Source: JAHFOW01 sp964370795 (GTDB lineage: Bacteria > Planctomycetota > Brocadiia > Brocadiales > Brocadiaceae). Taken from it: a stretch of 35,127 nt of DNA. The notes under the pieces are model-generated. The model was given only the letters and a program-made list of their open reading frames with translations. It searched no databases and had not been told where the DNA came from. Location of the stretch: contig CAYJME010000005.1 of the NCBI GenBank assembly GCA_964370795.1, positions 1 to 35,127 of the forward strand. Reading direction: 5' to 3'. Made by a program: the position numbers and the translations under genes. Positions 16,569-22,713 of the stretch are shown one piece after another; position 1 is the first letter of the stretch, and the number at the start of each line of letters is the position of its first letter.

Positions 16569-18686
16569 GTGCACTCATTTCTCGTACTTTCAAACGATAA
16601 ATCGATTCATACCTTTCTTAAAACTTCCCTTAACAGAGATTGTTTAATTCACACAGCAGAAACATCAGCAGAAGCATTACAAATATTCCTTAAACGAGAT
16701 ATTGATGTTTTGTTTTTGGATGCCATCTTGAGTGATGACGAAATAAATAAGCTCATGGATGAACTCAAACAACTAAACATCGAGCCGACGATTGTTGCAT
16801 TGGTTCCAACATCTCAGCCTGTATTTGCAGAAGAGATATTAAGATTGGGGGCTTATGAACTCCTTGAAAAACCAATGAAGAAAGAGTCTTTACGACTTGC
16901 CACGAAGAGGGCACTAGAAAGGCAAGAGCTTAAAAGAGAGTTGGGTTATATTCAATCACAATTGAAAAATCTAAACCCGGTTGTTAACGATAATAGGTTG
17001 TTAGGCGAAGTATCTTACAATAAACAAACGAATTACAATGGTTCTTGTCTGACCTACAAGGAAATCTTCCAGAAATTTTCAAAGGCATTAACGCATGTTT
17101 ACGATCTTGAGAAACTTATCGATCTCATAGTTGAGGCATTGGCTGAAATATTCAGGGTCGGAAGAATAGTGTTCATATTGGTCGATAAAGAAAAAGGTGT
17201 AGGTAAACCATACCGGTGCCAAGGACTGGATGAAACAGTAATTCGTGATGTTTGTTTCTTGAATAATCATGGCATCATGCTGTGGTTGGAAAAGAATCAC
17301 CAAATATTAAGTCAAAACGTTATCGAGCGGGAAATCGCAGCGCAGAGACTCACGGGGCGCAAAGCTATAAGCATTCAAAGGGAAATGGACATTCTCCAGG
17401 TTCAGCTCTATATACCAATTTTTGTAAAAGGAAGCCTTATAAGTATCGTGGCTTTGGGAAATAAGATTTCAGGGAAGTCTTATTTTGATGAGGATATTGA
17501 GCTGCTTTCTATGCTGGCAGGGTATATAGGGATGGCAGTAGAAAATGCGCTTCTTTATCAGGAGGTAAATCTTGGTAAAATTCACAATGAGAATGTTCTG
17601 GAAAATATCCCTTGCGGTGTAATTGTTATAAATAATGATGGTAAGGTAAAAACTTTTAATAAGAGTGCAGAAAAATTATTAAACATTTCTTCGCGTGATA
17701 TCCTTGAAAAGGATGTTAAACATGTTGGTTCCGTTTTTGCCGACATTATTTTGCGAACGCTGAAAGATAAAAAAACTTATAAGATGAGCGAAATCGTGCA
17801 GCCGGTTACTTGTTCTACGTATGCAGTGAGTACGTCTTTACTCCTTGATGCAAATAAGGAACTTGGCGCAATTATGGTATTTTCCGATATAACAGAAGTA
17901 AAAAAATTAGAGTCACGGGTGAAGGATTTAGAGAAGCAGGCATTTTATAATATGCTCAGTAAGAATATGGCACACTATACCAAAAATCATCTTGTAGCTG
18001 TAAAAACTTTCATGGACTTATTTCCACAAAAGTTAGGTGATAAAGAGTTTGTAGAACAGTTTTATCATGTCGCTTTAAGAGAAGTTGGTATGCTCGATCT
18101 TATGATAAAAAAGTTAACTTGTTTAGGAGAAAACAACGGTCTTGTAAAAAGAAAGGTGGACATAAAAATAGTATTAGACAGTGCCTTAGATGCTTACAAG
18201 AACAAGATGACAGAGTGTAAAATTTCTTTAGAAAAAATATATGTGGATGAATGTTTAAGCACGTATGGTGATTGCGAGAAACTCGAAGAGGCATTTTCTA
18301 ATATAATCCTGAATGCAATAGAGGCAATGCCTGATGGTGGAGATCTGACAGTCGAGACTTCACGTGTATCTATGGATGAAAAGAAGCTCCATGAAATATA
18401 TAATTATCTTAACAATGGAGAGAAATATTACGATGCAAACACCTATAAAAAATTGTCTCAGAAATATATAGAAATAATCATACAGGATACAGGGCGCGGT
18501 ATATCTTACGAAGAACAGAAAAACATCTTCGTCCCTTTTTATACCACAAAAACATATAATATAGGAATAGGACTTACGATAGCAAAGAGAATTATTAAAG
18601 AACACGAGGGATTTATCTTTGTTTCTAGTAAAGAGAAAAAGGGTAGCAAGTTTCATATTTTAATGCCGGATACAGAGACACAATAG
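16569..18686 (+). CDS. Soluble hybrid sensor histidine kinase: receiver-GAF-PAS-HATPase
   Basis: The start is a GTG with AAGGG 8 nt upstream. Domains are a receiver (1-~120, phospho-acceptor Asp51 in LFLDAIL, Lys101 in EKP), GAF (~170-334), PAS (~341-440), a dimerisation helix with His469, and an HATPase domain with N-box (EEAFSNIILNAIEAM, ~572-586), DTGRGI (~640) and GIGLTIA (~666). No membrane segment is seen, so it is cytosolic. The phospho-acceptor box is odd: AHYTKNHLVAV, where most kinases of this class read AHEIKNPLVAI. The acidic residue after His and the Pro are both changed. The HATPase has a ~30-residue insert before the G1 box. From GAF onward it is paralogous to the kinase at 22714-25293. 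It is the first gene of an operon with a radical SAM enzyme and a ketosynthase, which suggests it controls their expression or activity. Confidence 0.9.
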   Translation: MHSFLVLSNDKSIHTFLKTSLNRDCLIHTAETSAEALQIFLKRDIDVLFLDAILSDDEINKLMDELKQLNIEPTIVALVPTSQPVFAEEILRLGAYELLEKPMKKESLRLATKRALERQELKRELGYIQSQLKNLNPVVNDNRLLGEVSYNKQTNYNGSCLTYKEIFQKFSKALTHVYDLEKLIDLIVEALAEIFRVGRIVFILVDKEKGVGKPYRCQGLDETVIRDVCFLNNHGIMLWLEKNHQILSQNVIEREIAAQRLTGRKAISIQREMDILQVQLYIPIFVKGSLISIVALGNKISGKSYFDEDIELLSMLAGYIGMAVENALLYQEVNLGKIHNENVLENIPCGVIVINNDGKVKTFNKSAEKLLNISSRDILEKDVKHVGSVFADIILRTLKDKKTYKMSEIVQPVTCSTYAVSTSLLLDANKELGAIMVFSDITEVKKLESRVKDLEKQAFYNMLSKNMAHYTKNHLVAVKTFMDLFPQKLGDKEFVEQFYHVALREVGMLDLMIKKLTCLGENNGLVKRKVDIKIVLDSALDAYKNKMTECKISLEKIYVDECLSTYGDCEKLEEAFSNIILNAIEAMPDGGDLTVETSRVSMDEKKLHEIYNYLNNGEKYYDANTYKKLSQKYIEIIIQDTGRGISYEEQKNIFVPFYTTKTYNIGIGLTIAKRIIKEHEGFIFVSSKEKKGSKFHILMPDTETQ

Positions 18687-18743
18687 GAACAAAATTATTA
18701 ACCAGTTTTTGGGTATAAACTGATAATTACTTGAGGAGTTTGT

Positions 18744-20528
18744 ATGCACGATTCTCATGGCATCGACCTCATGCTGTGGAATTCATTCATGGGTAAGGCA
18801 TACTCTGTTAGTGACTGCTTTAAAGAAAATGGCATTGGAATACTAGCAAGGGCATGCAAAGACGCGGGACTTGAAATTATTATTGAAGACCCTGCGAAAA
18901 TAGAATTTTATACTTCATTCACAAAAAATGACATCACCCCGAAACTATCAAACCTCTTCATGCACATCTTTAGCCAAAAAAGCGAAGCGAATTCTTTATC
19001 ACTCCGAAAAGAATGGGATGTTCTTCAGACTAATCTTTCCGTGGTTATTAAGGAAAAAATGGAGAAATATATTAATGATCTAGCCCAAAAGATATGTATA
19101 AATAAGGTAAAAGTGCTTGGAATGAAAACATGGCTTGGGGATAGGTTTACATACTCGGAAAAGCTTGCACTAAAAGTTCAGGAATTAAGTCCTCGTACGC
19201 TGGTAATTGCAGGTGGACCACAAGTTAACCAATTTAAGACACATGCACTGGAAAAAAGTCCCTTTGATTTTTGCATCGATGTTGAAGGTGAAGTAACTCT
19301 TGTAACTCTTGTAAAAATTGTAAAAGAAATGTATTCTCATGGGTATACAAAATCTGATGTAATCAAAAGAGTGATTCAACTTGCTGAAGCTGGTGTAATT
19401 TTTAATTTGATCTATAGAAATAGTAATGGGAAGATAAAAGAAACAACTATTAAAAGAATACCGTTAAATTTGAAACCATTTCCCCTTTATGAAAAAGAGG
19501 ATGGCAAAGTAAATATAGCGGTAATAAATGAATCTTCAGGATGTTATTATGGAAAGTGCAATTTTTGCACCCATCCAAACATTACCGGTAAATATCAAAA
19601 TAGGAATACGGATATAACCATTAAGGAAATTAAAGATACAATTAAGGAAGTGGGTATTGGGCTTTTCAGGTTTGCTGGCTCTGCAACACCTCTTTCTTTG
19701 AGCAAGCGAATTGCAGATGCAATACTTAAAGAAGGATTGCGCATCGAATATTCCATGTTCGTTCGGGCAGAAAATAATGCCCGGGAACGTTTTGCAGAGA
19801 TCACCGAATCGTATGAAAAGATAATATTTTCAGGCCTTCGTGCTGTTTTTCTGGGGGCTGAAGTAGCAAACGACACGATTCTTTTAAATATCATGAACAA
19901 AGGAAACAAGGTAGAGGATATTTATTTTACAGTCAAGGCTATAAAGCAAGCATCTTACAATCATCAACAACATATCGATGTTGGTATAAGTTTCATCTAT
20001 CCTTGTCCATTACCTGAGAGTGGTGGAATAACCCAAAAACAAGTCTTGGAAGAAAATCTACGTTTTCTTTTAAAACTTAAAAATGAGAATTTCAAACCAG
20101 ACTCTATCTTGGTAACACCGGCAGCACCGATGCCATTGACACCTTGGCAATTAAAAGCTGACCAGTATAGTTTTAAATTACCAGAGAATTTTTACCATGC
20201 GGTTTTACATTATGAATATGAACTAACGAAGGACCCAAGTACATGGCCGGAACTGGATATTTCCTTACATGGAATGAACTTTCTGGACATGCTTAAGCTT
20301 GCAGGATTGATGGAGAAAAAGGTAAGAGAAATTGGATATACGGTGAATATCTCTGATGAACATTGCCTGGCAGCAAGGAGTGCAGGATTTGTGGGGCAAT
20401 GTGGACTTGAGGAATTCAAAGTCAAGAGCGATTTGGCTTTGCTAACAACGGATTACGGTTTTCTAATCGAAGTCTACCAAAAAATAAATATCCATAGTCA
20501 GGGATTGGCAGAAAAGAATTTCTTTTAA
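18744..20528 (+). CDS. B12-binding-type radical SAM enzyme of unknown substrate
   Basis: The radical-SAM cluster motif is C267-x4-C272-xx-C275 (GCYYGKCNFC), a spacing common in cobalamin-dependent radical SAM proteins rather than the canonical Cx3Cx2C. The N-terminal ~230 residues have the Rossmann-like pattern of the B12-binding part (GIGILARACKDAGLEIII; VIAGGPQVNQF; FDFCIDVEGEVTL), but no DxHxxG is present, so any cobalamin would be bound base-off without a protein His. A ~70-residue helical insert (~55-130) interrupts it. Residues ~300-480 continue the TIM-barrel fold (FRFAGSATPLSL; VFLGAEVAND). At 594 residues it has family length. GAGGAG lies 5 nt before the ATG; the kinase stop is 57 nt upstream and the ketosynthase starts 117 nt downstream. 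Possible chemistry includes methylation, cyclisation or C-C bond formation on an acyl substrate; the substrate is not known. Confidence 0.85.
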   Translation: MHDSHGIDLMLWNSFMGKAYSVSDCFKENGIGILARACKDAGLEIIIEDPAKIEFYTSFTKNDITPKLSNLFMHIFSQKSEANSLSLRKEWDVLQTNLSVVIKEKMEKYINDLAQKICINKVKVLGMKTWLGDRFTYSEKLALKVQELSPRTLVIAGGPQVNQFKTHALEKSPFDFCIDVEGEVTLVTLVKIVKEMYSHGYTKSDVIKRVIQLAEAGVIFNLIYRNSNGKIKETTIKRIPLNLKPFPLYEKEDGKVNIAVINESSGCYYGKCNFCTHPNITGKYQNRNTDITIKEIKDTIKEVGIGLFRFAGSATPLSLSKRIADAILKEGLRIEYSMFVRAENNARERFAEITESYEKIIFSGLRAVFLGAEVANDTILLNIMNKGNKVEDIYFTVKAIKQASYNHQQHIDVGISFIYPCPLPESGGITQKQVLEENLRFLLKLKNENFKPDSILVTPAAPMPLTPWQLKADQYSFKLPENFYHAVLHYEYELTKDPSTWPELDISLHGMNFLDMLKLAGLMEKKVREIGYTVNISDEHCLAARSAGFVGQCGLEEFKVKSDLALLTTDYGFLIEVYQKINIHSQGLAEKNFF

Positions 20529-20645
20529 AACAATATAATATTAGGCTCTAAGTAATGAAGCTATAGACATTTCAAAAAATCCAGATAGGCTATGTAGAAT
20601 TCCTGAATCGTTGGATAAAATTTATCAATAGAGAGGAATGGGTTT

Positions 20646-21890
20646 GTGTTGACAAAACGTGTTGTTGTTACTGGTCTTGGGATATTGTCTCCAAATGGGG
20701 TTGGAAAACATGCATACTGGGATGCACTTATCAATGGGCGATCGGGTATAACAAGGATAACTTCTTTTGACCCGTCTTCCTTTAACACGCAAATTGCCGG
20801 TGAAGTAAAGGGCTTTAATCCCTGTGATTACTTTGATCCACACTTAGTAAAAAGGTCTGCAAGGTTTACCCACTTTGGTATTGCGTCATCAAAGATGGCG
20901 CTGGCAGATGCTGGCATTGACCTGCAAAGAGAAAACAGAAATAGATGTGGTGTATGTTTTGGTACATCGGTAGGTGGCCAAAGTGATATATATGAAAGAC
21001 AATTTAGGAAGTATATACAACATGGTCCGTTAGTAATTAAACGTTTTACTGCTCCTGAATGTTCACCTCAAATAACAACTGGTTATATATGCTCAGAATT
21101 AAAAATAACCGGACCAAATTTAACAATCTCCTCTGGGTGCTCTACTGGACTTGATATTGTGAACTGGGGATTTAGTATGATAAAGGGGGGGGAAATTGAT
21201 GTGGCCGTAGTAGGGAGTTCAGATGCTCCTATCTTTCCGTTTGCGTGGGCTACTTTCTGTGCATTAGGAATTCTTTCTAAAAGGAACGAAGAACCGGAAA
21301 AGGCATCGAGACCATACGATAAAAATCGCGATGGTCTGGTACTAAGTGAAGGGGGTGTAACAATACTTCTTGAAGAACTGGAACATGCCTTGGAAAGAGG
21401 AGCAGATATTTATGCTGAGATCATTTCATATGCTTCTTCAAATGATACGCAGGATGTTTATAAAATTGACTGTAGTGGTCGATCGTTAATTTTTGCACTA
21501 GAGAAGGCATTAATTAATGCGAAAATAAGAAAAGAAAAAATAGATTATATCTGTTCACATGGTAACTCAGTACATGATTATGATTTAGCCGAAACGAATG
21601 CCTTTAAAGATTTTTTTGGTGATTATATTTATAAGATTCCAATAAGTGCAATCAAATCTATGACAGGCCAAGTTTATTCAGCTGGTGGTGGTTTTCAATT
21701 GTTATCAGCGTGTCTTAGTCTAAAAAATGGAATTATTCCTCCCACGATCAACCTATATGAACCTGATCCTCTCTGTGATCTTGATTATGTACCACATTAT
21801 GCGAGGTATTTTACCGCCGATACAGTGTTAATAAATAGTCACAGTGTTGGTGGAAAAGATTCCGTTCTTATATTAAAAAAATATCATTAG
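20646..21890 (+). CDS. Divergent beta-ketoacyl-ACP synthase (FabF-like) with altered active site
   Basis: FabF-type enzymes condense malonyl-ACP with an acyl chain. The GTG start lies 8 nt after GAGAGGA. The thiolase fold is complete (414 residues; FabF ~413): VVVTGLGILSPNGVG at the N-terminus, active-site Cys165 (SSGCSTG), first His305 (CSHGNS) and conserved Lys337 (AIKSMTG). The second catalytic His, in the family GHxxGAAG motif, is Gln342 here (TGQVYSAGGG, codon CAA). The gatekeeper segment NSFGFGG reads NSHSVGG, so the Phe that controls chain entry is Val. It therefore has a C-H-Q triad rather than C-H-H, not unlike the C-H-N of KASIII. It could be a specialised condensing enzyme or a partner subunit. 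No acyl carrier protein is adjacent. It is last in the operon with the radical SAM enzyme. Confidence 0.9.
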   Translation: MLTKRVVVTGLGILSPNGVGKHAYWDALINGRSGITRITSFDPSSFNTQIAGEVKGFNPCDYFDPHLVKRSARFTHFGIASSKMALADAGIDLQRENRNRCGVCFGTSVGGQSDIYERQFRKYIQHGPLVIKRFTAPECSPQITTGYICSELKITGPNLTISSGCSTGLDIVNWGFSMIKGGEIDVAVVGSSDAPIFPFAWATFCALGILSKRNEEPEKASRPYDKNRDGLVLSEGGVTILLEELEHALERGADIYAEIISYASSNDTQDVYKIDCSGRSLIFALEKALINAKIRKEKIDYICSHGNSVHDYDLAETNAFKDFFGDYIYKIPISAIKSMTGQVYSAGGGFQLLSACLSLKNGIIPPTINLYEPDPLCDLDYVPHYARYFTADTVLINSHSVGGKDSVLILKKYH

Positions 21891-21992
21891 ATAAAAGGAT
21901 CTACTAAGTTTTGTGTGGGGAAATTATTGGTTTTTTCAGATAATCGTGTGGAATAAAGATGTTTCAACAAGGTTTGTCGCATTAAGGACTAA

Positions 21993-22045
21993 CGGATGTA
22001 TAAAAAAAGAGAGACCATAATAGCTATCCGGTCTCTCCATCCGTA
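21993..22045 (-). terminator. Minus-oriented intrinsic-terminator-like hairpin
   Basis: Inner stem GAGAGACC (22010-22017) / GGTCTCTC (22031-22038) and outer stem ACGGATG (21993-21999) / CATCCGT (22039-22045). On the minus strand the inner hairpin runs straight into seven T residues (the A-run at 22003-22009). On the plus strand no T-run follows. It may still stabilise the 3' end of the ketosynthase mRNA. Confidence 0.55.
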
Positions 22046-22240
22046 TAGTCACTCACAAAGGCGCACAGGTTGCTTCTCAACATTGCCCTATACTCATCAA
22101 ATACAGCGCGAGATTACAGTACAAGGATATTACTTTTGCAAAAGACTACAATAAGTCACAATTATTACTTTGTGTCCAAAATCTGAGTTGCGAGTGTATT
22201 CCTTTTAGGGGTATTAAAAGTTTTCATGATTAGTCATTTC

Positions 22241-22407
22241 ATTACTTTGTTAAAAAATTGGCAAAGTCGTTACTATGTAAAAGATTTTGTATGTTTTAGT
22301 CTTAAAAAGACTAAAACTCGTAGCTTATAGCGTAAGACTTTCTAAGTATAAATCTTTGTAAATAAGCATATCAAGTGCGATGTATGAATTATTTTTAACA
22401 AAGTAAT
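22241..22407. mobile_element. MITE-like non-autonomous element, 167 bp
   Basis: Perfect 16-bp terminal inverted repeats: 22241-22256 (ATTACTTTGTTAAAAA) and 22392-22407 (TTTTTAACAAAGTAAT). They are bounded exactly by an 8-bp direct repeat GTCATTTC at 22233-22240 and 22408-22415, as expected of a target-site duplication. The interior has no gene but folds: AAAGATTT (22280-22287) / AAATCTTT (22350-22357) and a perfect 11-bp hairpin GTTTTAGTCTT-AAA-AAGACTAAAAC (22293-22317). A partial third copy of the end, ATTACTTTGT, occurs at 22164-22173. The parent transposase family cannot be named from the ends alone. Confidence 0.75.
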
Positions 22408-22713
22408 GTCATTTCTCTTCTCATAGGAGTATGACCTACTCGTGACAACTTTTTGGAGCCTTGTTTTCCCCTAAAACCCTCGTTTTTTATAGTATTGGTG
22501 CGAAAATGCATATTTTCACGCCCTTTTGTGCGCCTCTGGCTCATGATTGTTTACTCTGTAAAAACTTCTTTTTTACGTAAGTTTTTTTACAACCCCTTCG
22601 ATCCCCTTTGTTAAGGGGGACTTGGTTGCGGTATTGGTGCTTTGTGGTGTTAAGAAAGAACTATACTGAAATTTTATTTTATCCACATAAAACTTAGTAG
22701 ACCCAAATAAAAT

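Larger units (their letters stand above)
21891..22713. other. Gene-free region with mobile-element and hairpin structures
   Basis: This 823-nt, AT-rich stretch lies between the ketosynthase and the membrane kinase. I find no credible gene or tRNA. It contains a terminator-like hairpin oriented to the minus strand, a 167-bp MITE-like element, and several smaller hairpins: 22557-22591 (TGTAAAAACTT / AAGTTTTTTTACA) and 22603-22618 (CCCCTT-TGTT-AAGGGG). A 10-bp direct repeat GTATTGGTGC occurs at 22492 and 22631. A lone TATACT at 22662 could be a -10 for the kinase, but no good -35 accompanies it. Confidence 0.7.

Noticed and set aside
22241..22407. Reading the inverted-repeat element as an intrinsic terminator
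   Set aside because: The arms are 135 bp apart and bounded by an exact 8-bp direct repeat, which fits transposition and not termination.
22440..22713. Direct repeats GTATTGGTGC and a lone TATACT as a kinase promoter or operator
   Set aside because: The repeat is only 10 bp with two copies, and no -35 at acceptable spacing accompanies the -10.
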